Below, piece after piece: positions 1-8,080 of a stretch of DNA of 35,908 bases. The DNA is taken from positions 1-35,908 of the forward strand of contig JAQBQJ010000468.1 of NCBI GenBank assembly GCA_028287065.1. The letters are read 5' to 3'. The notes under the pieces were generated by a model. The model worked only from the letters and a program-made list of their open reading frames with translations, did not search any database and had not been told where the DNA came from. Within the stretch, counting starts at the first letter, position 1. Each line of letters opens with the position of its first letter. The position numbers and the translations under genes were made by a program. This DNA comes from Labilithrix sp. (lineage in GTDB: Bacteria; Myxococcota_A; Polyangia; Polyangiales; Polyangiaceae).

Positions 1-1181
1 ACGTCACGCTGTTCCAGCTCTCGCCCGACGACCGCGTGCTCGTCGTCGCGCTCGCGAATCGCGCCGTCGTCCTCGACGTGGTCGCCGGCGCCTCTCGCGG
101 TGACGTGCCGCTCGCGTCGCGCCCCACGCATCTCGCGTTCAGCACGACGGCAGCGGGAACGCGCGCGATCGTCGTCGGCAGCACGCGCTGGGTCGATCAC
201 GAGCCGGCGACCGCCCTCACGTCGATCGAGCTCGGCGCACCGAGCGCCGCGAGCCCTCGCGCGACGACCATCGACGTCCCGAACTGCGAGGCCCCGCTCA
301 CGATGCTGCCCGACGGCTCGCGTGGGTTCCTCTCGCCGACGTACTGCGAGGAGAGCGTCCCTGCGACGGTGCAGAAGACGTGGACGAACCCCGATCCCGT
401 GAGCGTCGTCGACGTCGGCGCCGCCGGCCTCACCTTCGTCAAGAACCTCCCCGGCTTCGGTCCCGTCGCCCTCAACGGCCGGGCCGACAAGGTGATCGCA
501 TACCTCGATGCGAAGCGCATCGATCCTTCGATGTTCGACGACAAGAGCCAGATCCCGTCGGATGCAGCCGACCCGTATCACCTGCTCGCGATCGACCCGC
601 ACACGCTGAAGCTCTCGCTCTTCCCGATCGGCCACGAGCTGCCGCGCTTCGCGATGAGCATCGACGGCCGCGGCTTGCTCGTCGACGCGTCCGTCCACGT
701 CTTCCGCGCCGAGGCGAAGGCTTCGATCACGCTCGGAGCCGACGGTCTGAGCGTCACCGCATCGGGGGTATTCGGCTCCGACGCGCCGTTCGGCTACTTC
801 GATATCGACGCCGGGCGTTTCACGGCATTCCAGGGCCCGCAGGTCGGTCTCGATCGCTTCGTGCAGACGGCCGACGGCCACGTCTACGCGCTCCGCACGC
901 GCAGCGACGGCCTCGGCGGCGACCTCTTCGGCGTCGACGTCGCGAGGCACACGACGACGGACCTCGGCCGGAGCCTCCGCGACATCGGCGTGATGGCCGA
1001 CGAGCGGACGCTCCTTCTCCGTATCCGTCTTCCGGCCGCGTCGATCGACGGCAACCTCTTCACGCAGGAGCAGGTGTGCTTCTCGACCGACGCGCGCACG
1101 TGCAGCGCGACCATCGACTATCGTTCGACGATCCCGCTACCCGGCGGCGCGGCGTCGTGCGCCGGCGGTCACGACTGCTGA
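1..1181 (+). CDS. Secreted propeller-like protein, 5' end missing
   Basis: The reading frame is already open at base 3, so the true start lies upstream of the window. A GTG at 36 is only an internal codon. The first visible residues (VTLFQLSPDDRVLVVAL) have the S-P-D-D/G-R repeat-start signature of WD40/YncE-type beta-propeller blades, and similar short beta-rich segments recur (for example around LPDGSRGFL and SIDGRGLLV). Paired cysteines near the C terminus (CFSTDARTC, then CAGGHDC) fit an exported, disulfide-stabilised protein. No catalytic motif is recognisable. The last 45 bases overlap, tail to tail, the DUF72 gene on the other strand. I can name the fold class only tentatively; function unknown. 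Confidence 0.7.
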   Translation, partial: VTLFQLSPDDRVLVVALANRAVVLDVVAGASRGDVPLASRPTHLAFSTTAAGTRAIVVGSTRWVDHEPATALTSIELGAPSAASPRATTIDVPNCEAPLTMLPDGSRGFLSPTYCEESVPATVQKTWTNPDPVSVVDVGAAGLTFVKNLPGFGPVALNGRADKVIAYLDAKRIDPSMFDDKSQIPSDAADPYHLLAIDPHTLKLSLFPIGHELPRFAMSIDGRGLLVDASVHVFRAEAKASITLGADGLSVTASGVFGSDAPFGYFDIDAGRFTAFQGPQVGLDRFVQTADGHVYALRTRSDGLGGDLFGVDVARHTTTDLGRSLRDIGVMADERTLLLRIRLPAASIDGNLFTQEQVCFSTDARTCSATIDYRSTIPLPGGAASCAGGHDC

Positions 1182-2075
1182 TTCGGACAACAGCTCGCGC
1201 AGCTGATTGGCATTCGTCACCGGGTAATTCGAATAGCAATTGTTCATGAGCACGTGGACCTGCTTGGTCTCGGCGGCGAGCTGCTCGATGCGCGGAACCC
1301 ACTCGCGCAGCTCGTCGACCGAGTAGCAGTAACGAAAGCGCTCCGTGGCGGTCTGCGACTTGGCCGTACACGTGGCGGAGCTGCGACCGTGGAAGCGCAC
1401 GACCGCGACGTCGCTCGTCGCGGCGGCGACCGGCGGGATCGAGGACGGGAATCCCTGCGGCTCGTCCACACAGGTGTACGCGAGCTCCTGGTCACGTAGG
1501 AACGCCAGCGTGCGCTCGCGGTTCCGCTCGGACATCCACGTCGCGTTACGGAGCTCGACGGCGACGCGACATCCGGGGACGAGCGTCTTCGCTCGCGCGA
1601 GCCGCCGGCGGTTCTCGGCGGAGAACGCGATCCACACCGGATACTGGAAGAGGACGACGCCGAGCTTCCCGCTCGCGCGCAGCGGCTCGAGCGCACCGCG
1701 GAAACGCGCCGCGATCTCCTCCATGAGCTCTTCTCCGAGGTCCTTCGGATAGACGCGCGCCTTCTCTCGAACGCCGGCGCGGAGCGCCGCGCGCAGGTCG
1801 GAAGGCAGCCGCTTCGGGTCCGTGTAGTGCGCCGTGAGCGGCGCGAACGCCTTCACGTTCATGGTGAAGTCGTCGGGCGTCCGCTCGACCCAGCGCGCGG
1901 CGTGCTCGGGCAGCGGCAGCGCGTAATACGTGGAGTCGTTCTCGGTGATCGGGAACTGCGACGCATAGTAGCGCAGGCGTGCCTCCGCCGTGCTCGCGCC
2001 CTTCGGATAAAACCCCGATGCGACGAGGGACTTGTCCGTCCACGCCGTGATCCCGACCTTGATCGGCGCGGCCAT
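1137..2075 (-). CDS. DUF72 family protein (YecE-like)
   Basis: A 312-residue protein with the DUF72 (YecE) TIM-barrel layout: N-terminal GITAWTDKSLVASGFYP, then the F-ITENDSTYYALP segment, WVERTPDDFTMNVKAF, a central KLGVVLFQYP strand, VAVELRNATWM and the late VRFHGR and VHVLMNNCYSNY segments. Length is slightly above the usual 240-300 residues. The biochemical role of DUF72 proteins is not established, so no reaction is assigned. ATG at 2075 is the natural start because the conserved strand begins five residues later. It is convergent with the preceding gene and overlaps its end by 45 bases; it diverges from the membrane protein gene that begins about 50 bases upstream. Confidence 0.88.
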   Translation of the reverse strand: MAAPIKVGITAWTDKSLVASGFYPKGASTAEARLRYYASQFPITENDSTYYALPLPEHAARWVERTPDDFTMNVKAFAPLTAHYTDPKRLPSDLRAALRAGVREKARVYPKDLGEELMEEIAARFRGALEPLRASGKLGVVLFQYPVWIAFSAENRRRLARAKTLVPGCRVAVELRNATWMSERNRERTLAFLRDQELAYTCVDEPQGFPSSIPPVAAATSDVAVVRFHGRSSATCTAKSQTATERFRYCYSVDELREWVPRIEQLAAETKQVHVLMNNCYSNYPVTNANQLRELLSESAVVTAGARRRAAG

Positions 2076-2122
2076 GCCTCTGGCCGATGCAATCCCTTCG
2101 CCAGGTGTGCAACGATGAGGTC

Positions 2123-2533
2123 ATGTACCGCGAGAACGTCGCTCCGCCTCCGCCTGTTCCGCAGGACGCCGCGCGTCAGGCGGTGAAGAGCTGTGCGCAG
2201 ATGCAGATCGGTGTGGCCGTCCTGCACGTCATCTCTCTCGTCTTGCTCGTCGCGCGGTTCGGCTTCTACAAGCCGCCGAGCGGCTTGAACGTCTCGACCG
2301 ACCTCATCACCGAGTGGCGCATGACGGCGCTCGTCGCCGGCATCGCGTACGTCGTCGTCTTCGCGGCGTGGGCCGCCGTCAATGCGTGGGGCCTCGGCAA
2401 GCGGAGCAAGGCCGCGCGCTGGTCCTCGATCGGGTTCGCGGCCGCGACGATGGCGACTTGCTGCGCATGGCCTTTCGGCGGCTTCCTCCTCTACATGCTC
2501 CTCCGCCGCGACGTGAAGGGCTACTTCGAGTAG
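2123..2533 (+). CDS. Three-helix membrane protein of unknown function
   Basis: A 136-residue protein with a proline-rich N terminus (ENVAPPPPVPQDA) and three hydrophobic segments: IGVAVLHVISLVLLVARF, the stretch around LVAGIAYVVVFAAWAAV, and the one ending in PFGGFLLYMLLRRD. A cysteine pair (TCC) lies in the third helix. A short basic loop (GKRSKAARW) separates helices two and three. An upstream in-frame ATG at 2087 would add twelve residues; I prefer 2123 because the Met-Tyr-Arg-Glu start leads straight into the low-complexity N terminus, although the GATGAGG just before it is closer than ideal for ribosome binding. No family recognised. The oxygenase gene starts nine bases after its stop, so co-transcription is likely. 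Confidence 0.7.
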   Translation: MYRENVAPPPPVPQDAARQAVKSCAQMQIGVAVLHVISLVLLVARFGFYKPPSGLNVSTDLITEWRMTALVAGIAYVVVFAAWAAVNAWGLGKRSKAARWSSIGFAAATMATCCAWPFGGFLLYMLLRRDVKGYFE

Positions 2534-2541
2534 GTCACGCC

Positions 2542-3285
2542 ATGGGCGTCGCTGCCGGCACCGAGGCCACCGGACCGGGCTTCTTCCTCGACCGCAAGGA
2601 GCTCCGCGCGCTCGCACTCGCGACGCGCGACGGCTACCGCAACGCACGCCCCTATCCGCACGCCGTGCTCGACGGGTTCCTCGGCGACTCGCTCGCCGGC
2701 GCCCTCGCAGACGCATTTCCGCGGCCGGATCATCCAGGCTGGATGCGTCGCGATTATCGCGAGCAATCGGCGAGGCTCGGTCAGCTGCAGCGGAGCGGAT
2801 TCGAAGGCGTCGCTCCGACCGTGCGCCACCTGCTCGCAGAGCTCTCGGGGATGGCGTTCCTCGATTTCCTGACGACGCTCACCGGCATCGAAGGCCTCAT
2901 CGCCGATCCGCACTATCGAGGCGCGGGTCTGTCGCTCACGTTGCGCGGCGGTCATCTCGAGCTGCACGCGGACTTCAACCGCGATCGCACGCGACATCTC
3001 GAGCGCAAGGTGACCGTCCTCTACTATCTCGGCCGCGACTGGGACCCCGCATGGGGCGGTGCACTCGAGCTCTGGAACGAGACACGCACCGCGTGCGAGG
3101 CGAGCTATCTGCCCGTGCTCGATCGCCTCCTCGTGATGGCGCACGGAGACACGTACTGGCATGGTCATCCCTCGCCGCTCGCGTGCCCCGAGGGGCGCTT
3201 TCGCGCATCGATCGCGGCGTACTACTACGTGGCAGCTCCTCCACCGGACGAGGACGCCGCGCACGGAGCGATCTGGGCGAAGTGA
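2542..3285 (+). CDS. 2-oxoglutarate/Fe(II)-dependent oxygenase, prolyl-hydroxylase-like
   Basis: A 247-residue protein with the full ligand set of the 2OG-FeII_Oxy_3 (prolyl 4-hydroxylase-like) double-stranded beta-helix fold. HADFNRD supplies the iron ligands His142 and Asp144; WHGHP near residue 207 supplies the distal histidine; GRFRAS supplies the 2-oxoglutarate-binding arginine near 221, followed by the typical AAYYY strand. The WGGALELW strand between the two halves is characteristic. The N-terminal PYPHAVLDGFL matches the usual start of the family's catalytic domain. The expected reaction is hydroxylation coupled to oxidative decarboxylation of 2-oxoglutarate; the substrate cannot be read from sequence. 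ATG 2542 is the start compatible with the domain boundary and lies just after the preceding stop codon. Confidence 0.88.
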   Translation: MGVAAGTEATGPGFFLDRKELRALALATRDGYRNARPYPHAVLDGFLGDSLAGALADAFPRPDHPGWMRRDYREQSARLGQLQRSGFEGVAPTVRHLLAELSGMAFLDFLTTLTGIEGLIADPHYRGAGLSLTLRGGHLELHADFNRDRTRHLERKVTVLYYLGRDWDPAWGGALELWNETRTACEASYLPVLDRLLVMAHGDTYWHGHPSPLACPEGRFRASIAAYYYVAAPPPDEDAAHGAIWAK

Positions 3286-3286
3286 C

Positions 3287-3778
3287 TCACACGTCCGAGT
3301 CGGGCTGCTCGCCGGGATCCGACCGCCGCAGCTCTTCGACGACGGCGCGGAACGACTCCGCAGCAGGGCCCGGGACATGCGCGAGCTCATCGTGCGCATC
3401 GATCACGAGACGCCGGAGCGTCGCAACCCGCGGGAGCGACGGAACGATCTCGCGCCACGCGACGTCGGTGCGGTCCGACACCTCGACAGCGTAGAAGTCC
3501 TCGAGGCCCATCTGCGCGAGGAGCTCGAGGACGCGCGCTGACGGCGCGACGAGCGTGAGCGTCCCTCCCGCCGCCACGAGCTGACGTTGCAGCGAGAGCA
3601 GCGTTCCGAGGAACGTGCTGTCCATCGCCGTGCAATCGCGGAGATCGACGCGAACCGCGTCGATCCCGCGGGCCATTCTCTCGCTCGCGGTCTCGTGCAC
3701 AGCGGCGCTGTCGAGCATCGTCGCCGGTCCGGCGACGTCGATCGTCACGCTCGTAGGCTCGTCATGAACGCGCAGCAT
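3287..3778 (-). CDS. STAS-domain protein (anti-sigma-factor-antagonist type)
   Basis: From the ATG at 3778 this is a 163-residue protein whose first ~100 residues form a STAS domain: a beta-strand (SVTIDVAG), then VRVDLRDCTAMDSTFLGTLL with the conserved Asp-Ser where SpoIIAA/RsbV proteins are phosphorylated, followed by LVAAGGTLTLVAP and VLELLAQMGLEDFY. A roughly 60-residue C-terminal extension is rich in Arg and Glu and has no recognisable fold. In SpoIIAA-type partner switches the dephosphorylated STAS protein sequesters an anti-sigma kinase and a PP2C phosphatase reactivates it; the SpoIIE-type phosphatase at 5380 is a plausible partner, but no kinase is present nearby. A GTG at 3856 would add 26 arginine-rich residues without a ribosome site, so I prefer 3778. 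Confidence 0.85.
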   Translation of the reverse strand: MLRVHDEPTSVTIDVAGPATMLDSAAVHETASERMARGIDAVRVDLRDCTAMDSTFLGTLLSLQRQLVAAGGTLTLVAPSARVLELLAQMGLEDFYAVEVSDRTDVAWREIVPSLPRVATLRRLVIDAHDELAHVPGPAAESFRAVVEELRRSDPGEQPDSDV

Positions 3779-3891
3779 CGGAAGGGCACCTGCGAGGGAA
3801 GCTGCATCGTGCGGGCGCGCGCGCAAGTACGTCCGTCGCAGTCGAGCTGCGCTCACGCCCGACGGTACTTATCTTGCGAGTGCGAGGTCTC

Positions 3892-5370
3892 ATGATCGAA
3901 AACGGCAACACGGACGAGATCCGTCGCTCGACGGGCGTAGCCGGACTGGATGAAGTGCTGCACGGAGGTCTGCTTCCGGGGCGCACGTATCTCGTCCGCG
4001 GCGGCCCCGGCACGGGCAAGACCATGCTCGGCCTCCACTTCCTCACCGCGGGTGCGCGCCTCGGCGAGCGGACACTCTTCATCACGGTCGAGGAGTCCAC
4101 CGAGCAGATCCGGAAGGACGCCGGCGTGCTCGGCTTCGACCTCGGCGGCGTGCGCTTCGTCGACCTCACGCCCGGCTCGGAGTTCTTCACCAAGGCACAG
4201 TCGTACGACATCTTCACGCCGGCGGAGGTGGAGCGCGAGCCGACGACGCGCATGATCGTGAAGGAGATCGAAGCGCTTCGCCCGGACCGCGTGTTCCTCG
4301 AGGCGATGACGCAATTTCGATATCTGTCGCCGGACGCATTCCAATATCACAAGCAAGTATTGTCGCTGCTGCGGTTCCTGGAAGAGCGCGGCGCGACCGT
4401 CCTGTTCACGTCGGAAGGAAGCGACATCACGACCGACGAGCACCTCCAGTTCTTGAGCGACGGGGTGTTGAATCTCGAATCCTCATCTGCGGGGCGTGCG
4501 GTCACGGTCATCAAGTTTCGTGGCTCCGATTACGAACCGGGCAGCCATTCCTTGCGGCTCACCGGCCACGGCATGGAAGTGTATCCGCGCCTCGTGCCCG
4601 GTCAGCACGGCCATACGTTCGCGCGCGACGTCGTCGGCTCCGGCATCCGCGGCATCGACGAGCAGCTGCACGGCGGCATCGAGCGCGGCACCGTGACCGT
4701 CATCACCGGGCCGACCGGCGTCGGCAAGACGACGCTCGGCATGTCGTTCGCGAAGGAGGCCGCGGCGCGCGGCGAGCGCACGTGCGTGTACCTCATCGAA
4801 GAGGCGGTCGAGACGATGCTGGAGCGGTCGGAGTCGCTCGGCATCCCCGCACGAGAGATGATCGCGCGCGGAACGCTGTCGGCCGTCCACGTCGAGCCGC
4901 TTCGCTACGGGCCCGACGAGCTCGCCCACATCGTGCAGGAGGAGGTCGAGAAGCGACAGACGAAGATCGTGATGCTCGACAGCGTCGCCGGATATCGGCT
5001 CTTCGTTCAGGGCGTGGATCTCGCGAAGCACCTCCACGCGCTATGTACCTATCTACGCAACATGGGAGTCACGGTGCTTCTCGTGAACGAGGTCGAGAAC
5101 ATCACCGGAGACTTCGCCGCGACGGAGATCGGGATAAGCCATCTCGCCGACAACATCGTATTCCTGCGCTATCTCGAGCTCCGCGGACGCCTCGAGCGCG
5201 CGGTCGGCGTCCTCAAGAAGCGCGTCAGCGGATTCGAGAGCACGCTGCGCGAGTTCGACATCTCGCCGCTCGGCATCCGCGTCGGCCGCCCGCTCACCGA
5301 GCTGCGCGGCATCCTCACCGGGTACCCGGACCTCGCCTCGCCTCCTGGCAACAGCAGTCGAGCCGCATGA
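3892..5370 (+). CDS. KaiC-like tandem RecA-fold ATPase
   Basis: A 492-residue protein with two KaiC/RecA domains. Domain 1 (about 8-235) has Walker A GGPGTGKT at 37-44 and the Glu pair in FITVEEST (67-68). Domain 2 (about 245-475) has Walker A GPTGVGKT at 273-280, the Glu pair in YLIEEAVE (303-304) and the Walker B strand KIVMLDSV. Length is close to cyanobacterial KaiC (about 519). At the autophosphorylation site the protein reads EIGISHLADN: the position of Ser431 is Ser, but that of Thr432 is His. No KaiA or KaiB gene is nearby. ATG 3892 follows GAGG by four bases; a TTG at 3874 is possible. It is divergent from the STAS gene and nine bases ahead of the phosphatase, so a signalling ATPase is likely, not a complete clock. 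Confidence 0.88.
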   Translation: MIENGNTDEIRRSTGVAGLDEVLHGGLLPGRTYLVRGGPGTGKTMLGLHFLTAGARLGERTLFITVEESTEQIRKDAGVLGFDLGGVRFVDLTPGSEFFTKAQSYDIFTPAEVEREPTTRMIVKEIEALRPDRVFLEAMTQFRYLSPDAFQYHKQVLSLLRFLEERGATVLFTSEGSDITTDEHLQFLSDGVLNLESSSAGRAVTVIKFRGSDYEPGSHSLRLTGHGMEVYPRLVPGQHGHTFARDVVGSGIRGIDEQLHGGIERGTVTVITGPTGVGKTTLGMSFAKEAAARGERTCVYLIEEAVETMLERSESLGIPAREMIARGTLSAVHVEPLRYGPDELAHIVQEEVEKRQTKIVMLDSVAGYRLFVQGVDLAKHLHALCTYLRNMGVTVLLVNEVENITGDFAATEIGISHLADNIVFLRYLELRGRLERAVGVLKKRVSGFESTLREFDISPLGIRVGRPLTELRGILTGYPDLASPPGNSSRAA

Positions 5371-5379
5371 GGAACCGTG

Positions 5380-6471
5380 ATGAGCCGCATCGTGCTCCTG
5401 ATCGAAGCGCGCGAGAATCGCCGCTTGCTCGTCGAGTGGCTCGCGCAGCACCACGAGGTGATCGTCGCGCGTTCGCCGGCGGCGCTCGAGGCGCCGTTCG
5501 ACCTCGGGATCGTCGACGGACCTTCACTGCAGCGTTACGGGCCGTGGATCGAGTCGGTGAAGCGCGCCGTCCAGCCCGTGTTCCTGCCGTTTCTCTTCGT
5601 CGCTCACCGCCAGGGCGTGGGCGTGGCGACCGCGAACGCGTGGGAGCGGATCGACGAGCTGATCGTGAGCCCCGTGGAGAAGGTGGAGCTGCGCGCACGC
5701 GTGGAGACGCTCCTGCGCGCGCGGCACCTCAGCGTCGCGAACGCAGCGCTGCGCCAGCGCCTCGAGGCCGAGCTCGCACGCGCGCATGAAGTGCAGGCCG
5801 GTCTACTCCCTCGTGCGGCGCCGCATCTCCGCGGGTTCGAGCTCGCCGCGCGCTGCATCCCGGCGCGCGAGGTCAGCGGCGACTTCTACGATTGGGACTG
5901 CGTCGGCGACGCCGCGGTGCTGAGCGTGGGCGACGTCATGGGCAAGGGCGCGCCCGCGGCGCTCCTCGCAGCGACCGCGCGTGCGGTACTTCGCGCCGTC
6001 GCGCGCCAGAACGCGCCGGGCGCTGCGCTCGATCTCGTACGCGAGACGATGAACGAAGACCTCGAGCGCACGTCGAGCTTCGTCACGCTGTTCCATGCGC
6101 GCGTCACGGTCGAGCCACACGAGGTCCGGTACGTCGACGCCGGTCACGGTCACGCGCTCGTGCGCCGCGCGACCGGCGCGATCGAACGACTCCGGTGCGG
6201 AGGACGTCCCGTCGGCTTCCCGGCGTCGGCGCCTTACCAGGAGTCGGCGGTGCGCATGGAGGCGGAGGACTTGCTCCTCGTGTACAGCGACGGGCTGCTC
6301 GAGGGCACGGAGCGGACTCCGGAGGAGATGATCGACGACGTCGGCGCGACCGCGCCGGCCTCGGCGATCGTCGAGGAGCTGATCGATCGCGCGCCGAGGC
6401 ATGCGACGGCGGACGACGTCACGGTGCTCGTCCTCAAGTGCTGCTGCCGCCGGGATCAGGGCAGGCCCTGA
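5380..6471 (+). CDS. SpoIIE/RsbU-type serine phosphatase with pseudo-receiver domain
   Basis: A 363-residue protein. Residues ~3-115 resemble a receiver domain (VLLIEARENRRLL opening, IVDGPSL in the phospho-acceptor region, LIVSPVEKVEL at the Lys-Pro position), but the acidic pocket is degraded, so it is probably not a normal phospho-receiver. A short helix (RQRLEAELARAHEVQAGLLP) leads into a PP2C-like SpoIIE domain with all metal-binding motifs: VSGDFYDW, VGDVMGKG, YVDAGHGH, VYSDGLLEG and DDVTVLVLK. Family members dephosphorylate STAS-type anti-sigma antagonists. AGGAA precedes the ATG at 5380; a GTG one codon earlier is the alternative. It follows the KaiC-like gene by nine bases, and the STAS protein across the divergent promoter is the obvious candidate substrate, though that link is inferred. 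Confidence 0.9.
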   Translation: MSRIVLLIEARENRRLLVEWLAQHHEVIVARSPAALEAPFDLGIVDGPSLQRYGPWIESVKRAVQPVFLPFLFVAHRQGVGVATANAWERIDELIVSPVEKVELRARVETLLRARHLSVANAALRQRLEAELARAHEVQAGLLPRAAPHLRGFELAARCIPAREVSGDFYDWDCVGDAAVLSVGDVMGKGAPAALLAATARAVLRAVARQNAPGAALDLVRETMNEDLERTSSFVTLFHARVTVEPHEVRYVDAGHGHALVRRATGAIERLRCGGRPVGFPASAPYQESAVRMEAEDLLLVYSDGLLEGTERTPEEMIDDVGATAPASAIVEELIDRAPRHATADDVTVLVLKCCCRRDQGRP

Positions 6472-6475
6472 TTTT
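6455..6475 (+). terminator. Probable intrinsic terminator spanning the phosphatase stop codon
   Basis: The bases ATCAGGG-CAGG-CCCTGAT form a perfect seven-base-pair stem with a four-base loop and run directly into TTTT. The TGA stop codon of the phosphatase lies in the 3' arm of the stem. The T run is short, so termination efficiency is uncertain. Confidence 0.5.
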
Positions 6476-6485
6476 GCCCACACGC

Positions 6486-6602
6486 CTACGGCACCTTCCG
6501 GTTCCGCCGCAGCAGCCAGACCAGGACCGCGATGGGCGGCCCGAGCAAGAGCACGCCGATGACGGCGATCACGAGCAGCTCGGAAATTCCGATGGATCCC
6601 AT
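6486..6602 (-). CDS. 38-residue TatA-like membrane microprotein
   Basis: ATG to TAG gives 38 codons. The first half, MGSIGISELLVIAVIGVL followed by LLGPP, closely follows the N-terminal transmembrane helix and Gly-Pro hinge of TatA/TatB proteins (consensus MG-IG--ELLVI-VI-LL-FGP). After the hinge the amphipathic helix of TatA is missing; instead there is a second short hydrophobic run, IAVLVWLL, ending in a positive cluster RRNRK. The gene begins five bases after the stop of the flavoprotein gene on the same strand, implying co-transcription, but no ribosome-binding site is visible, and an in-frame TAG lies directly before the ATG. Whether it is a translocase component or a generic membrane peptide cannot be decided from sequence. 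Confidence 0.5.
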   Translation of the reverse strand: MGSIGISELLVIAVIGVLLLGPPIAVLVWLLRRNRKVP

Positions 6603-6607
6603 CTACG

Positions 6608-7978
6608 TCACTGTAGCGTGAACCGCGGCAGTCGCATCACGAGCGACTGCACGCCTTCGGCGAAGGTCGGGTGGACCGCCTCGGCATCGACGATCGCGCG
6701 GACGCTCGCGCCCGCTTGCATCAGGGTCACGACGATGTGGATCAGCTCGCCGGCCTCGCTGCCGACGAGACGGCATCCGAGGACACGCTCCGTCTTCGGG
6801 TCGATCATCACCTTCATCGTGCCCGCGCGCTCGTCGACCTCGATCGAGCGCGCGATGTCTCCGAACGACATCGTCGCGACCTCGTAAGCGATGCCCTTGG
6901 CCCGGAGCTCGCGCTCGGTGAGCCCGACGCCCGCGACGTGCGGATCGGTGAACACGCAGTACGGGATCACGCGCCCCGCGCGGCCATGCGCGCTGCGGCC
7001 CTGGAGGCGCTCGAACAGGAGCCGGTGGTCGTCCCACGCCGTATGCGTGAACTGCGGTCCGCCGGTCACGTCGCCGACCGCGAACACGCCAGGGATGCTC
7101 GTCGCGTAGCCGTCGTCGACGGACACGAAGCCTCGCGCGTCGAGGTCGAGGCCGGCCGCGTCGCAGCCGAGGTCGTCGGTGTTCGGGCGGCGTCCGACGG
7201 CGACGAGCAGGTGTGTGCCGCGCACGTCCTTGCCGGCCTTCGTGCGGACGACGATGTGGCCGTTTTCTCGGCGGACCGACGCGACGTCGCTCATGAGCTC
7301 GAGCGCGATCCCTTCCCCGCGGAAGACCGCTTCGAGCGCGGACGACGTATCGGCGTCCTCGCGGCTGAGGAGATGCTCGTTGCGATCGATGATCGTGACC
7401 TCGGAGCCGAACCGGCGGAACATCTGCGCGAACTCGCAGCCGACGTAACCGCCGCCGAGGACGACGAGGTGCCCGGGCAGCTCGCGGAGCTCCATCACGC
7501 CGGCGTTGTCGACGAACGGCACGCCGTCGAGCCCGGGTATCGGCGGGACGAAGGGCCGGGCTCCCGTGTTCACGATGATCGTGTCGGCCTGGTGGCGCTG
7601 ACCTTCGACCTCGATCTCGTGCGGGCCGACGAACCGCGCATGCCCATGCGCGACATGGAGCCGCCCGCCGGCCGCGGTGAGGCGCCGTTCGACGCCCGCG
7701 CGCCACTGCTGGACGATCGCGTTCTTCCGGTCGATCACCGCCGCAAAATCGACACGCACGTCCGCGACGTGCACGCCCAGCCGCCCCGCCGTGCGCGCGA
7801 CGTGTGCAGCGCGAGCGCTCGCGACCATGGTCTTCGTCGGGGTGCAGCCGTAGTTGACGCACGTCCCGCCGAGCGCGCCTCGCTCGACCACGAGCACGGT
7901 CTTGCCCGCATGGACGAGCCGCGTCGCAAGCGGAACCCCGGCCTGTCCGCTGCCGATCACGATCACATCGGTCTTCAT
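6608..7978 (-). CDS. FAD-dependent pyridine nucleotide-disulfide oxidoreductase (MerA/Lpd family)
   Basis: A 456-residue class I flavoprotein disulfide reductase. It opens with the FAD Rossmann motif VIGSGQAGVPLA, then the redox-active disulfide GGTCVNYGC (Cys40, Cys45) followed by TPTKT, a form typical of mercuric-reductase-like proteins. The NAD(P)H motif is VVLGGGYVGCEFA, the second FAD motif is GVFAVGDVTGGPQFTH, and the C-terminal dimer-interface catalytic pair is His436 and Glu441 in HPTFAE. It ends in LPRFTLQ without the vicinal C-terminal cysteines of true MerA and lacks the N-terminal HMA domain, so mercury reduction is unlikely. Substrate unknown. ATG 7978 starts six residues before the Rossmann motif. 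The TatA-like ORF follows it immediately. Confidence 0.9.
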   Translation of the reverse strand: MKTDVIVIGSGQAGVPLATRLVHAGKTVLVVERGALGGTCVNYGCTPTKTMVASARAAHVARTAGRLGVHVADVRVDFAAVIDRKNAIVQQWRAGVERRLTAAGGRLHVAHGHARFVGPHEIEVEGQRHQADTIIVNTGARPFVPPIPGLDGVPFVDNAGVMELRELPGHLVVLGGGYVGCEFAQMFRRFGSEVTIIDRNEHLLSREDADTSSALEAVFRGEGIALELMSDVASVRRENGHIVVRTKAGKDVRGTHLLVAVGRRPNTDDLGCDAAGLDLDARGFVSVDDGYATSIPGVFAVGDVTGGPQFTHTAWDDHRLLFERLQGRSAHGRAGRVIPYCVFTDPHVAGVGLTERELRAKGIAYEVATMSFGDIARSIEVDERAGTMKVMIDPKTERVLGCRLVGSEAGELIHIVVTLMQAGASVRAIVDAEAVHPTFAEGVQSLVMRLPRFTLQ

Positions 7979-8080
7979 GGTCGCCCTCGTCCGGATGCAA
8001 GGGCGCATCCGAAACCGACTTCTAGCCTGAAGACCCGCGTGCGTCTCGGGGCATACCCGGCCATACTGTTGCCAGGCGCC

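Noticed and set aside
3892-5370. Circadian clock KaiC
   Set aside because: No KaiA or KaiB nearby and the Thr432-equivalent position is His; only the ATPase architecture is shared.
6608-7978. Mercuric reductase (merA)
   Set aside because: The redox disulfide is MerA-like but the C-terminal cysteine pair and the HMA domain are missing and no mer genes are nearby.
6671-8080. Long plus-strand open frame continuous with the IF2_N-type gene
   Set aside because: It is antisense to the flavoprotein with all its motifs. The open frame is a GC-rich mirror; only the part from about 8081 looks coding.
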